Shown one piece after another: positions 34,931-43,845 of a stretch of 64,000 bases of DNA. This DNA comes from JAWXUK01 sp044432725 (GTDB lineage Bacteria > Bacillota > Clostridia > Oscillospirales > Oscillospiraceae), in assembly GCA_044432725.1 (NCBI GenBank), contig JAWXUL010000011.1, forward strand, positions 1-64,000. Reading direction: 5' to 3'. Numbering within the stretch: position 1 is the first letter of the stretch; each line of letters begins with the position of its first letter. A program made the translations under genes and the position numbers. Under the pieces are notes generated by a model, which worked only from the letters and a program-made list of their open reading frames with translations, did not search any database and was not told the DNA's origin.

Positions 34931-36454
34931 TTACAGTTCGGCTAATTTGAGATAAGTTTCTTTCAAACAAGGATATAATTCACGATAAATCTCGTAGAAT
35001 TTTCCATATTTTTCTGTATTTTCTGGGATAGGATTTTGAGCCTCTTTAAAACTTAAGACCGCCTTGCAACCTTCTGCCACAGAGGGGTAAATTCCAGCAC
35101 CAACTCCTGCTAAAATCGCTACGCCCAGAGCGGGTCCTTGCTGATTTTCAGCTGTGGCAACTGGGCAAGCGAATACATCAGCAAGCATTTGCCGCCACAG
35201 AGGACTGGTTCCACCTCCACCACAGGCAAGCATGGTTTCAGGTGCCACGTTCATCTCTTCCAGTACGTCCAAGCAGTGTTTTTGAGAGTAGATGACTCCT
35301 TCCATCACAGCACGAATCAGGTCATTTTTGTTGTGGATAGCCGATAGTCCTATAAAGCATCCACGTGCCTTTTCGTCTAAAATTGGACTACGCTCTCCCA
35401 TAAGATAAGGCATGAAAAGTAAATGATTTGCGCCAATGGGAGAGGATTTTGCCTCTTCTGTCATAATTTCGTAGGGGTCACAGCCTTCCTTTTTTGCCTG
35501 TGCCACTTCCGATTGGCATAAAGTGTCCCTCATCCATTTTAAGGAAAGTCCTGCAGAAAGGGTGCAAGACATCACAGTGTAAGCATTGGGAACTGCTGCC
35601 CCAAAAGTGTGGACTCTACCTTCAGGGTCGATGGAAATCTGATTGCTGTGAGCAAAAACCACCCCAGAAGTGCCGATGGTGGTGAATGCTTTCCCTTCTT
35701 CCACCACGCCCATACCTACAGCCGCGGCGGCATTGTCCCCAGCACCAGCCACAACCACAGTTTCAGTGGATAGTCCTGTGAGTTTGCTGATTTCTGGGGT
35801 TATTTTTCCAATCACATCAGGACTTTCGTAAACTTTGGGGAATAATGTAGGGTCAAGGTCTAATTTCTCGAAGATTTCCGCTGACCAATCTCGTTTTCCT
35901 AAATCCAGTAAATTCATGCCAGAAGCATCAGAGACATCTGTGGCAAAAATTCCCGTCAATTTATAACGAACATAGTCTTTGGGTAATAAGATCTGCACAG
36001 TTTTGGCGTAGATTTCTGGTTCATGCTTCCGTACCCAAAGAATTTTCCCTGCTGTGAAGCCAGTGAGGGCAGGGTTTGCAGTAATCTCTATCAGCCTTTT
36101 TGCCCCAATTTTTTCTGTGATTTCTGCACATTCTGCCGAAGTTCTGCCGTCACACCAGATGATACTGTTACGAAGCACCTCGCCGTTTTTATCCAACAGC
36201 ACCAAGCCGTGCATTTGCCCCGAAATACCCACTCCTTTCACCGACTCTGGAGAAATTTTGCTGTCTTTCAACACTTTTTGAATGGTTTGGACTGTAGCCT
36301 CCCACCATAAATGTGCATCCTGTTCTGCCCAACCATTTTGGATTTGGATGATAGGGTATTCTATAGAGTGGCTTGCGATTGCTGTGCCTTTCTCGTCAAA
36401 AAGCACAGTTTTTGTGCCTGAAGTGCCTAAGTCTATGCCTAGTAAGTAGTTCAT
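34931..36454 (-). CDS. xylB: Xylulokinase (FGGY family)
   Basis: 507 residues. ATP-binding motif LLGIDLGTSGTKTVLFDE at the N-terminus, the substrate-site segment GISGQMHGLVLLD and WCDGRTS, the catalytic Asp in AGAGDNAAAAVG, and the C-terminal FGGY signature region LACGGGGTSPLWRQMLADVF. MHG and WCDGR match D-xylulokinases rather than glycerol or ribulo-kinases. It makes D-xylulose 5-phosphate for the pentose phosphate route, which fits xylose release by the GH43 enzymes. First gene of the minus-strand trio; a 17-bp palindrome lies just upstream. Confidence 0.92.
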   Translation of the reverse strand: MNYLLGIDLGTSGTKTVLFDEKGTAIASHSIEYPIIQIQNGWAEQDAHLWWEATVQTIQKVLKDSKISPESVKGVGISGQMHGLVLLDKNGEVLRNSIIWCDGRTSAECAEITEKIGAKRLIEITANPALTGFTAGKILWVRKHEPEIYAKTVQILLPKDYVRYKLTGIFATDVSDASGMNLLDLGKRDWSAEIFEKLDLDPTLFPKVYESPDVIGKITPEISKLTGLSTETVVVAGAGDNAAAAVGMGVVEEGKAFTTIGTSGVVFAHSNQISIDPEGRVHTFGAAVPNAYTVMSCTLSAGLSLKWMRDTLCQSEVAQAKKEGCDPYEIMTEEAKSSPIGANHLLFMPYLMGERSPILDEKARGCFIGLSAIHNKNDLIRAVMEGVIYSQKHCLDVLEEMNVAPETMLACGGGGTSPLWRQMLADVFACPVATAENQQGPALGVAILAGVGAGIYPSVAEGCKAVLSFKEAQNPIPENTEKYGKFYEIYRELYPCLKETYLKLAEL

Positions 36455-36497
36455 ACTGTCAACCCTTTCTCTGCAATGTAAAATTGCGATGGAATCG

Positions 36498-36514
36498 AAT
36501 ACAATAATTGTATT
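36498..36514. promoter_or_regulatory. Perfect 17-bp palindrome upstream of xylB, candidate GntR operator
   Basis: AATACAATAATTGTATT (8+1+8, no mismatch), 44 bp upstream of the xylB start. Its half-site ATTGTAT is also the half-site of the palindrome in front of the divergent gntR gene (36885-36896). I see no gene in 36515-36842. Confidence 0.6.
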
Positions 36515-36842
36515 TTAAAGGCAAAAGAAAATTCCGCTACAATTTTGTTTATACTACCATAATCAGGATAGCAAATGCAAGTTTTTTCTAAAAAAAATAT
36601 AATTTATGTGAATTCTGATAAAAATAGGCCCTTGTTTTTGTGCATTGCAACCAAAAATAGAAAGATCAAGAACTGTATCAAACAATAGAACAATACACAC
36701 AAGAGAAATTACTCTATTGCGTTTTCCTAAGTGACCAGAAAAAGTCATTCATATGATTCTCTACTGTAAGACCACTTCAAAGCGAAATCTAGCTTGGAGA
36801 ATATGCACAAAAAAAGCGATAAAACATTAGACGTTTTGTCAC

Positions 36843-36871
36843 TTGTTTTCGAAAAATCCTTATAGTATAAT
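36843..36871 (+). promoter_or_regulatory. Promoter of the GntR-transketolase operon
   Basis: TTGTTT (36843-36848), 17-bp spacer and perfect TATAAT (36866-36871). Confidence 0.7.
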
Positions 36872-36884
36872 AATGCCATACATG

Positions 36885-36896
36885 ATTGTATACAAT
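36885..36896. promoter_or_regulatory. GntR operator, perfect 12-bp palindrome
   Basis: ATTGTATACAAT, centred about 20 bp after the -10 box. TTGTATACAA-type sites are typical of FCD-class GntR regulators, so autoregulation is likely. Confidence 0.75.
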
Positions 36897-36927
36897 TTAC
36901 GAAACGTTAAGAGAGAGGAAGTTGTTG

Positions 36928-37620
36928 ATGCCAAAAAATATAGAGAAGAATACCAAGATAACCAGTACAGAACATGCCTATCGTAGAATTAAAAATATGA
37001 TTTCTAATCAGCTACTCTTTCCTGGACAACAGCTTGTGGAGACTGCACTTTCTCTAGAATGTGGTGTGAGTCGCACCCCAGTACGAGAGGCGATTCGCCT
37101 TCTTACAAAGGAGGGGCTTGTGGAAACACACCCCAATCGTGGTTCTTTTGTCCGACGAGTTACTCGAGAGGATGTGATCATGGCCTTCGAGGTTGCAGCA
37201 GCACTAGAGGGAATGGCCGCTGAGATCTGTGCTCGACGTGCTTGCGCAGGAGAACTTACTACTTCTGAAATCCAGCACTTGGAGGAAGTCATCCAGGCGA
37301 TGGAACATTGTGTTGCACAAGGAGAAATCTCCCAGTGGATGGATCTCGACCGAGATTTTCACGAGTCTATCTTTGCCTATGCCGGCAACTCCCTTTTGAC
37401 GGAGAAAAGACAACAAATTGTGGCTCAGGTGGAGATGGTTTTTTGGTTTTCACCAGAACCCTCCGTAGAGCGTCATCGTCAATCTTGTGAAGATCATCGC
37501 CTTATTTTCCACGCAATTACAGACAAAAATCTCTTGCTTGCCAATGAATATGGCAGAAAACATCGTATGCGTATTCGTGACAGTATCATCAAAAAGGGTT
37601 CTACTTCCATGTTCGATTGA
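36928..37620 (+). CDS. GntR-family transcriptional regulator, FCD type
   Basis: The start is the ATG at 36928 behind AGAGAGGAA; the frame is open upstream but has no site there. 230 residues: winged helix (about 15-80, SLECGVSRTPVREAIRLLTK and ETHPNRGSFVRRV) and FCD domain (about 95-215). Candidate metal-ligand histidines lie in DLDRDFHESIFAYAGN, CEDHRLIFHAI and GRKHRMRI. Ligands of this class are often sugar acids or hydroxy acids, in line with the glycerate-producing genes downstream. It probably governs its own operon and perhaps xylB through a shared half-site. Confidence 0.9.
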   Translation: MPKNIEKNTKITSTEHAYRRIKNMISNQLLFPGQQLVETALSLECGVSRTPVREAIRLLTKEGLVETHPNRGSFVRRVTREDVIMAFEVAAALEGMAAEICARRACAGELTTSEIQHLEEVIQAMEHCVAQGEISQWMDLDRDFHESIFAYAGNSLLTEKRQQIVAQVEMVFWFSPEPSVERHRQSCEDHRLIFHAITDKNLLLANEYGRKHRMRIRDSIIKKGSTSMFD

Positions 37621-37680
37621 AGAAAAACAATAAATTGTGATTTGCAACAATAGAAAAATAAAAATTAGGAGGATTTTCAA

Positions 37681-38346
37681 GTGAAACTTTATACAATTAA
37701 CACGGTCAATAACTTTATGGACATCATCTACACCCCACACGTCAAATCCTACGTGGATGAAGTGGGGGGGATCACAGTCTACAACATCATGGACGATAGC
37801 TTGCTCCGTGCGACACTGGATGATGGAGGGATGACAGCCACCACAGCTTCCCGCATGCTCAACTATGCCAAAGCAGCCGAATCCAGTGGCGCTGACGGGA
37901 TTCTATCCACCTGTACCTCGGTCAACGAAGCCACCAAATGGATGCGTCCACTCCTCTCTATTCCTATCTTGAATATTGAAGAGCCTGTCGCAGAAATGTC
38001 AGTGGATGCTGGCAAAAAGATTGGAGTTATTGGAACCATCCCCACAAGCCCTGACGCAATCGGTCGGGTTATTGTGGAAAAGGCAGCCCAAAAGAATAAG
38101 GAAATCAAGATTGTAAACTGTGTGGTGGATGGTGCTTTCGACGTGCTCTGCACTGGAGATCGTGCCAAGCATGACGAGATGGTCTGCGAGACCTTGTACA
38201 AACTTTCCAAAGAGGTGGATTGTATCGCTTGCGCCCAAATCTCCATGAGCTTGCTCCTTCATGATCCTGTGGATGTCCCAGTGTTCAAGATTGGGCGCTC
38301 GGGCATGGAGCGCATCCACGCAATGATGAAAGAATCCACCAAATAA
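37681..38346 (+). CDS. Asp/Glu racemase-superfamily protein
   Basis: Starts with GTG after TAGGAGG. 221 residues with the two-lobe racemase fold and its two catalytic-type cysteines: ILSTCTSVNEA (about residue 79) and CIACAQISMSLL (about 180). GKKIGVIGTIPTSPD is the conserved second-lobe start. The superfamily includes aspartate, glutamate and hydantoin racemases, maleate isomerase and malonate decarboxylases. In a sugar cassette a role as amino-acid racemase is unlikely; isomerisation or decarboxylation of a C3-C4 hydroxy acid is possible. Base composition is richer in G and C than in the preceding genes, a trend through to 42305. Confidence 0.78.
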   Translation: MKLYTINTVNNFMDIIYTPHVKSYVDEVGGITVYNIMDDSLLRATLDDGGMTATTASRMLNYAKAAESSGADGILSTCTSVNEATKWMRPLLSIPILNIEEPVAEMSVDAGKKIGVIGTIPTSPDAIGRVIVEKAAQKNKEIKIVNCVVDGAFDVLCTGDRAKHDEMVCETLYKLSKEVDCIACAQISMSLLLHDPVDVPVFKIGRSGMERIHAMMKESTK

Positions 38347-38374
38347 TCATAAAATTATCAGAAAGGAGAATATT

Positions 38375-39199
38375 ATGTCTGAACTCATCAAAAATCTGGA
38401 GGCACAGGCGAAGGAAGTACGTCTCACCCTCCTTGATATGATCCACAAAGCTGGATCGGGACACCCAGGCGGCAGCTTATCTGCCACTGATTTTATGACT
38501 GCACTCTATTTCCACGAAATGAAAATCGATCCTAAAAACCCCAAAGACGAAAATCGTGATCGTTTTGTCCTGTCCAAAGGACACGTTTGCCCTGTGCTCT
38601 ATACCTGTTTAGGGCTTAAAGGCTACTTTGAAAAAGAGGTGCTTTCCACCCTACGAAAAGAGGGGTCGATTCTCCAAGGGCACCCTGACATGAAGCGTTG
38701 CCCTGGTGTAGACATTTCCACAGGTTCTCTGGGACAGGGAATCTCTGTGGCAGTTGGCATGGCTATCGCTGGAAAACTGGATCAAAAGGATTATCGAACC
38801 TTCACCCTTTTGGGAGATGGTGAGACCAACGAAGGTCAAGTGTGGGAGGCGGCAGCTACAGCTTCAAAATATAAGCTTGAGAATTTGGTTGTTTTGGTGG
38901 ACAATAATAATCTACAAAATGATAACACTTGTGACGTGGTCATGCCCACATTGGACATCGCTAAAAAATTCGAGGCTTTTGGCTTTGAAACCATCACCAT
39001 TGATGGTCATAACATGGGCGAAATTGTCTCGGCATTGGAAAAAATGAGAAACCCCAACGGAAAGCCTAAATGTATCGTTGGAAAGACTGTCAAGGGAAAA
39101 GGGGTCTCCTATATGGAGAACGTGGTCAGTTGGCATGGTATGGCACCAGATGCCGACCAATATGCCCAAGCGGTGAAAGATGTGAAGGAGGGGTTTTAA
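38375..39199 (+). CDS. Split transketolase, N-terminal (ThDP-binding) subunit
   Basis: 274 residues. The thiamine diphosphate motif is complete: GDGETNEGQVWEAA to NNNLQ, preceded by HKAGSGHPGGSLSATD and LSKGHVCPVLY. AAGGAG precedes the ATG. The partner subunit starts at the next base, so this is the natural two-gene form common in anaerobes and not a frameshift. Transketolase moves a two-carbon ketol unit from a ketose phosphate or hydroxypyruvate to an aldose. The acceptor in this dedicated cassette is unknown. Confidence 0.9.
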   Translation: MSELIKNLEAQAKEVRLTLLDMIHKAGSGHPGGSLSATDFMTALYFHEMKIDPKNPKDENRDRFVLSKGHVCPVLYTCLGLKGYFEKEVLSTLRKEGSILQGHPDMKRCPGVDISTGSLGQGISVAVGMAIAGKLDQKDYRTFTLLGDGETNEGQVWEAAATASKYKLENLVVLVDNNNLQNDNTCDVVMPTLDIAKKFEAFGFETITIDGHNMGEIVSALEKMRNPNGKPKCIVGKTVKGKGVSYMENVVSWHGMAPDADQYAQAVKDVKEGF

Positions 39200-40144
39200 G
39201 TGATGAGGGATGTAAAAAAAATAGCAACCCGTGATGCTTACGGAGATGAATTATTGGTTTTGGGAAAAGAGAATCAAAATATCTATGTTGTGGACTGTGA
39301 TATCGGAAAATCTTGTAAAACCGTTCCCTTTAGCCAAGCGTTTCCAAATCAGCACGTCAATGTGGGGATTGCCGAGCAAAATGCCTGTGGTGTGGCGGCA
39401 GGACTTGCCACCACGGGGAAAATCCCCTTTGTCACAAGCTATGCTGTATTCGGATCTATGCGTATGTGTGAGCAAATCCGTCAAGAGGTCTGCTACCCCA
39501 TGCTAAATGTGAAAATTGCTTGTTCCCACGGTGGATTTACGCCAGCAAACGATGGCGCAAGCCACCAAGGAATCGAGGATATGGGTATTTTACGCACCAT
39601 TCCTAATATGACGGTTTGTATGCCGGCAGACTATGCCTCGGCAAGAAAACTTGTCCGAGCCACTGCAGAATATTACGGCCCTGTCTACCTTCGATTTACC
39701 CGAGATGGTGTCCCCTGTATCTACGACGACAATGCCACTTTTACCCTTGGCAAAGCAAATAAACTAAAAGAGGGTAAAGACCTCACCATCATCGGCAATG
39801 GCGATGTGTTAAATCTGGCACTCACTGCCAGTGAGGAGCTCGAAGAGACAGGTATTTCGGTCACTGTTCTGGATATGCATACCATCAAACCCCTTGATGT
39901 GGACGCAGTCAAAGAGGCGCTTGCCACTTCTGGGAAAATCATCACTGTGGAAGATCACAATATCCTAAACGGACTGGGCTCTGCTGTGTGCGAAGTACTT
40001 GCCGAAGCAGGCAAAGGGATTGTTCGTCGTATTGGGATACAAGATCAATTCGGTGAATCGGCTCCCTATGAACGCTTGCTAGAGAAAAACGGTATCACCA
40101 CCGAAAATATTGTCAAAACAGCAAAGGAGTTGTATTCACTATGA
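39200..40144 (+). CDS. Split transketolase, C-terminal subunit
   Basis: 314 residues; GTG at 39200 or ATG at 39203, after AAGGAGGGG within the end of the previous gene. The pyrimidine-binding domain has the catalytic glutamate in VNVGIAEQNACGVAAGLA and the substrate histidine region CSHGGFTPANDGASHQ. The transketolase C-domain follows (VLDMHTIKPLDVDAV). It pairs with the upstream subunit. It overlaps the dehydrogenase gene by ATGA (40141-40144), so the four metabolic genes are translationally coupled. Confidence 0.9.
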   Translation: MMRDVKKIATRDAYGDELLVLGKENQNIYVVDCDIGKSCKTVPFSQAFPNQHVNVGIAEQNACGVAAGLATTGKIPFVTSYAVFGSMRMCEQIRQEVCYPMLNVKIACSHGGFTPANDGASHQGIEDMGILRTIPNMTVCMPADYASARKLVRATAEYYGPVYLRFTRDGVPCIYDDNATFTLGKANKLKEGKDLTIIGNGDVLNLALTASEELEETGISVTVLDMHTIKPLDVDAVKEALATSGKIITVEDHNILNGLGSAVCEVLAEAGKGIVRRIGIQDQFGESAPYERLLEKNGITTENIVKTAKELYSL

Positions 40145-41097
40145 AAATCGTGGTCTTAGATGGTTATACCCTAAACCCTGGAGATATCAGTTGGGGAGAC
40201 TTAGAAAAACTGGGTGATGTGACGGTGTATCACCGTACCCCTGCTAATGAAATTCTGTCCCGCATTGGGGATGCCGATGCTGTTTATACCAATAAAACCC
40301 CCCTCGCAAAAGAGACTATTTTAGCTTGCCCCAACTTGAAATTTATTGGGGTGCTGGCCACAGGATATAACGTGGTGGATTTTGAAACAGCGAAGGCACA
40401 AAGGATTCCTGTGACAAATGTCCCTACCTATGGAACAGATGCTGTGGGACAGTTTGCCATTGCCATGCTTTTGGAAATATGTCATCATGTGGCACATCAT
40501 AGCGACGCTGTGCACGAAGGACGTTGGGAAAAAAATGAGGACTGGTGCTTTTGGGATCATCCTCTCATCGAACTTTCTGGTAAGACCATGGGTGTCATCG
40601 GCTTTGGACGAATTGGACAAAGTACTGGGAAAATTGCCAAGGCAATGGGCATGAATGTGCTGGCATTTGACAGCTATCCCAGTGAGAGTGGGAAAGAAAT
40701 CGCAAGCTATGTTTCCCTAGACGAACTTCTTGGATCGTCTGATGTCATTGCAGTTCATTGCCCTCTCTTCCCTGAAACAGAGGGAATCATTTGCAAAGAT
40801 AACATCGCAAAGATGAAAGATGGGGTCATCCTCTTAAATAACAGTCGTGGTCCCCTTGTGGTGGAGGCAGATCTTGCCGAAGCCCTGAACTCGGGAAAAG
40901 TATATGCCGCAGGACTTGACGTGGTATCTATTGAACCCATATTAGGGGATAACCCACTCTTAAAAGCTAAGAACTGCTTGATTACCCCCCATATCAGTTG
41001 GGCACCAAAGGAAAGTCGTGCTCGTCTCATGGCGATTGCTGTGGGAAATTTGGAAGCTTTCCAAAAGGGTACCCCTAGGAATGTGGTAAACCCTTAA
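40141..41097 (+). CDS. D-2-hydroxyacid dehydrogenase (hydroxypyruvate/glycerate type)
   Basis: 318 residues. NAD-binding motif GVIGFGRIGQSTGKIAK (about 150-166) and the family's catalytic trio: Arg in LLNNSRGPLVVEAD, Glu in DVVSIEP and His in LITPHISWAP. ATGYNVVD and VGQFAIAMLLE are the usual conserved segments. Closest by motif to glycerate dehydrogenases that reduce hydroxypyruvate to D-glycerate. The next gene phosphorylates glycerate, which supports that role. The start overlaps the preceding stop. Confidence 0.88.
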   Translation: MKIVVLDGYTLNPGDISWGDLEKLGDVTVYHRTPANEILSRIGDADAVYTNKTPLAKETILACPNLKFIGVLATGYNVVDFETAKAQRIPVTNVPTYGTDAVGQFAIAMLLEICHHVAHHSDAVHEGRWEKNEDWCFWDHPLIELSGKTMGVIGFGRIGQSTGKIAKAMGMNVLAFDSYPSESGKEIASYVSLDELLGSSDVIAVHCPLFPETEGIICKDNIAKMKDGVILLNNSRGPLVVEADLAEALNSGKVYAAGLDVVSIEPILGDNPLLKAKNCLITPHISWAPKESRARLMAIAVGNLEAFQKGTPRNVVNP

Positions 41098-41108
41098 AGC
41101 ACAAGAGC

Positions 41109-41120
41109 TTAGGCAATACC
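41109..41120. repeat. Solo left end of the miniature element family
   Basis: TTAGGCAATACC reproduces the TTAG target and the first bases of the element (GGCAATACC). Nothing matching the other end follows. Confidence 0.4.
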
Positions 41121-41192
41121 TAGAAAGTCTCATTTGTTGGTGATACTCTTTCAGTACAGTCTGCCACAAATTTTGTAGAAACAGGTGATTTT

Positions 41193-42305
41193 ATGAAAAT
41201 CGTTGTCATTTCAGATTCCTTTAAGGGGAGTCTCTCTAGTAGCGATATCATCGCCATCGCACAAAGCACCATCCCCAAGTATTTCCCTGATTGCGAGATT
41301 GTAGGACTCCCTGTTGCAGATGGGGGAGAGGGAACGGTGGACTGTTTTCTAAAGGCACTGGATGGAAAAAAGGTGGAAACCATGGTCACAGGCCCTTTGG
41401 GGGAACAGGTTTGTGCTTATTTCGGTCTCTTTGGGACGACTGCAGTGATAGAAATGGCACAGACTGCTGGTCTCCCCTTGGTGGGAGAGCAGAAAGACCC
41501 TTCCCTTACCACCACTTATGGAGTGGGAGAGCAAATTGCCTTCGCCATCAGAGCGGGTGCTACCAATATTGTTCTGGGACTGGGGGGGAGTGCCACCCAT
41601 GACGGAGGCTGTGGTGCTGCTGCCGCCCTTGGGGTGAAATTTCTGGATCAAGATGGGGTTTCCTTTATCCCAACAGGTGCCACCTTGGATCGAGTGGTTT
41701 CCGTGGACAGCAGCCAAGTGAAGAAGACATTGAAGGGAGTGGATATCCAAGTCATCTGCGACATTGATAACCCAGCTTGTGGGGAAAATGGCGCTGCCGC
41801 CATCTTCGCTCCCCAAAAAGGAGCAGACAGCCAAATGGTGCAAGAACTGGATGAAAAACTTTTCCACTTGGTCTCCCTTTTTCCCAATCGTGAAGAGCTC
41901 CTTTCCCTTGAAGGTGGGGGAGCGGCTGGCGGATTTGGCGTAGGTGCAGTGGTCTTTCTAGGGGCGAAATTACGTGCTGGGATTGAAGTGGTGCTGGACC
42001 ATTTGGATTTTACCACACATCTCCAAGATTGCGACCTAGTAATCACAGGGGAAGGATGCATGGATGGTCAAAGCATGAGGGGGAAGGTGCCCATCGGGGT
42101 GGCGCATCGTGCCAAGGATGCGGGCGTCCCAGTGGTCGCCATTGTCGGGGTACTGGGAGCGGGATCTGAAAATGTGTATGATCATGGCATTTGTGCGATA
42201 TTTCCCACGAACCGCTTGGCACTCCCCTTTGAAAAAGTAATACCAAGAGCAAAAGAGGATTATCGTGCCACCCTCGGGGATGTAATGACCATATTAAAAC
42301 TGTGA
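41193..42305 (+). CDS. Glycerate kinase (GarK/GlxK family)
   Basis: 370 residues, the usual length. Family segments: VVISDSFKGSLSS at the N-terminus, GLPVADGGEGTVD, GLGGSATHDGGCGAAAALG, GGGAAGGFGVGA and ITGEGCMDGQS. It phosphorylates D-glycerate to 2-phosphoglycerate, feeding glycolysis. It is separated from the dehydrogenase by 95 bp containing a solo element end (TTAGGCAATACC at 41109) but is read in the same direction and ends at a clear terminator. Confidence 0.93.
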   Translation: MKIVVISDSFKGSLSSSDIIAIAQSTIPKYFPDCEIVGLPVADGGEGTVDCFLKALDGKKVETMVTGPLGEQVCAYFGLFGTTAVIEMAQTAGLPLVGEQKDPSLTTTYGVGEQIAFAIRAGATNIVLGLGGSATHDGGCGAAAALGVKFLDQDGVSFIPTGATLDRVVSVDSSQVKKTLKGVDIQVICDIDNPACGENGAAAIFAPQKGADSQMVQELDEKLFHLVSLFPNREELLSLEGGGAAGGFGVGAVVFLGAKLRAGIEVVLDHLDFTTHLQDCDLVITGEGCMDGQSMRGKVPIGVAHRAKDAGVPVVAIVGVLGAGSENVYDHGICAIFPTNRLALPFEKVIPRAKEDYRATLGDVMTILKL

Positions 42306-42476
42306 TTCCATCAGGTTCTGCTACATTTGACTAAAAGTGACGGCGATCCATGGGAAATCATCAAAGGGAGATTGCCTTCCAAGAAGAAAGCATAACTGTA
42401 CCTTTTCAAAAAAAGCCTTCAGTGATGATAGAGTCTTGTATAAAGTTTAACTCTTCAAACCCTAGCAAATAAACAA

Positions 42477-42509
42477 AAGACGTAACATTCCCAGTTACGT
42501 CTTTTTTTT
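42477..42509 (+). terminator. Terminator of the GntR-transketolase operon
   Basis: AAGACGTAAC pairs with GTTACGTCTT around ATTCCCA, with eight T. The 170 bp between the kinase stop and this hairpin carry an open stretch reading TKSDGDPWEIIKGRLPSKKKA (42331-42392), perhaps the tail of a lost gene. Confidence 0.9.
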
Positions 42510-42547
42510 GAGCTTAAGTTTAGAAAAAATGAGAAATATGTCATTTT

Positions 42548-42859
42548 ATGACACGCTCAAAAAAATCGGAATTATTTTTCCCTTTTCTCTTAACGCAATC
42601 AGAGTTCTTCCCCCTAACGGAGCCTGTAGCACAAGTCACTGCTCCAGAGAGACTTGCGACGAAACTTTTTAAAGAAAACTTGAATGATGTGCTAGAAGGA
42701 AAACAAGTAGCGAAATCACAAAAAACAAAAGCAGTGTCAATCCTCAAGAGAATCTTCATCCGGATCCCTCCCACAAAAGTAGACAAGAAAGGAATTGCTA
42801 AAAATGCAAAGAAAAACTTACAGCACCGAGTTCAAAAAAAACTAGTCACACTCTACTAG
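42548..42859 (+). CDS. Hypothetical basic protein, doubtful
   Basis: 103 residues beginning MTRSKKSELFFPFLL, with a very lysine-rich second half (KVDKKGIAKNAKKNLQHRV). No ribosome site, promoter or family is visible. It may be a chance frame or a remnant. The surrounding 42510-43025 holds nothing else I can support. Confidence 0.2.
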   Translation: MTRSKKSELFFPFLLTQSEFFPLTEPVAQVTAPERLATKLFKENLNDVLEGKQVAKSQKTKAVSILKRIFIRIPPTKVDKKGIAKNAKKNLQHRVQKKLVTLY

Positions 42860-43025
42860 GAACGAGACTTGTGATACTGGTCATGGAAGAAACTCCTTTC
42901 TCAGCAGTATTTTGTGTCCTAACTCTACTATAAGCGATTTCTTGGGCTTCTTCCACCTCTTTTTGAAACTGTCCAAGATGTATTATATACCTACATAGAG
43001 AAAATCTAAAAAAATATGAAAACAA

Positions 43026-43054
43026 TAGACAAAAAGAAAAATTTATGCTATAAT
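43026..43054 (+). promoter_or_regulatory. Promoter before the small and unknown genes at 43.1-43.8 kb
   Basis: TAGACA (43026-43031), 17-bp spacer and perfect TATAAT (43049-43054). Confidence 0.65.
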
Positions 43055-43099
43055 ATGACATAATCAGCAAACAAAGGAAAAAAAGATTTTCTAATTTAT

Positions 43100-43192
43100 A
43101 TGAATAAAAACAAGAAAAATCATCATATTATAGACGACCTCCATAGTAAAAAGGAAATAATCGAAGAATTAAAAGAAAAAGGCACAAGTTAA
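43100..43192 (+). CDS. Possible 30-residue peptide
   Basis: ATG at 43100 about 45 bp after a good promoter. The product is charged and helical in look (MNKNKKNHHIIDDL, KKEIIEELKEKGTS). No convincing ribosome site. It may be a leader peptide, or the region may be the 5' leader of the gene at 43339. Confidence 0.25.
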   Translation: MNKNKKNHHIIDDLHSKKEIIEELKEKGTS

Positions 43193-43338
43193 CGCCTGTT
43201 TTCACCAAAAAATATTGACATGATAGAGAAAGACAAATTTTACAAAGAAATAGTGGACTAAGATCACAAGCTGGCACAGTAATGTCTTGGAAAGTGTTAC
43301 TATATCATAAATAAAATTGAATAAAAGGATTGATTATT

Positions 43339-43845
43339 ATGAATTATGTCGCAATTATCAGAACAATTCAAAGCAACAAAGAAATTTTAGGACTGATCAG
43401 CAACGACCACTTAAAATTGACCCATGAACTAGCAAAAGCCAAAAGGTATCAAAGTGAAGAATCAGCGCAAGAGGACATTGAAAGCGTAAAGACAAGATAT
43501 GGCAATGATATACAAGTACGTGTCACGCTCGCTACCAGTGAACTCTGTAGAAATCCAGAGATTCATAAGTTTACCTCACGTATTAATATGATCATTCAAC
43601 ATTATGAGCAAAATACCATCATGATTGGTCCTTATGAGCAAGATGAAAAGGTCATGCACTTTTTGATTAATAATCACACAGAAGTCACAGTCGAAGCAGA
43701 TTTTAAAACGGGTATTGGTAAAATGACTGGAACCATCAATCATAGAGGGATAGATGGTTACGGCACAAATTGTGCAGAATATCATGATTTTAGAAAATTG
43801 TTGTCTGACCTGAATGATGCTTTACTGGGCAGAATTCTCCTTTAA
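43339..43845 (+). CDS. Protein of unknown function
   Basis: 168 residues from the ATG at 43339, nine bases after AAAAGG. No recognised domain. The N-terminal half is helical (ILGLISNDHLKLTHELAKAK, YQSEESAQEDIESVKTRYG). The C-terminal half is mixed, with a HYEQNTIMIGPYEQDEKVMH stretch and AEYHDFRKLLSDLNDAL at the end. No signal peptide or membrane segment. It precedes the PAS protein by 240 bp without other genes. Function unknown. Confidence 0.6.
   Translation: MNYVAIIRTIQSNKEILGLISNDHLKLTHELAKAKRYQSEESAQEDIESVKTRYGNDIQVRVTLATSELCRNPEIHKFTSRINMIIQHYEQNTIMIGPYEQDEKVMHFLINNHTEVTVEADFKTGIGKMTGTINHRGIDGYGTNCAEYHDFRKLLSDLNDALLGRILL

Noticed and set aside
38375..40144. Two transketolase halves as a frameshifted single gene
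   Set aside because: Each half has its own start and ribosome site, and both break at the domain boundary used by natural split transketolases, so I regard them as two genes.
41349..42061. Long minus-strand ORFs inside the glycerate kinase gene
   Set aside because: They are antisense frames of a clear kinase in a GC-richer stretch and have no start signals or family resemblance.
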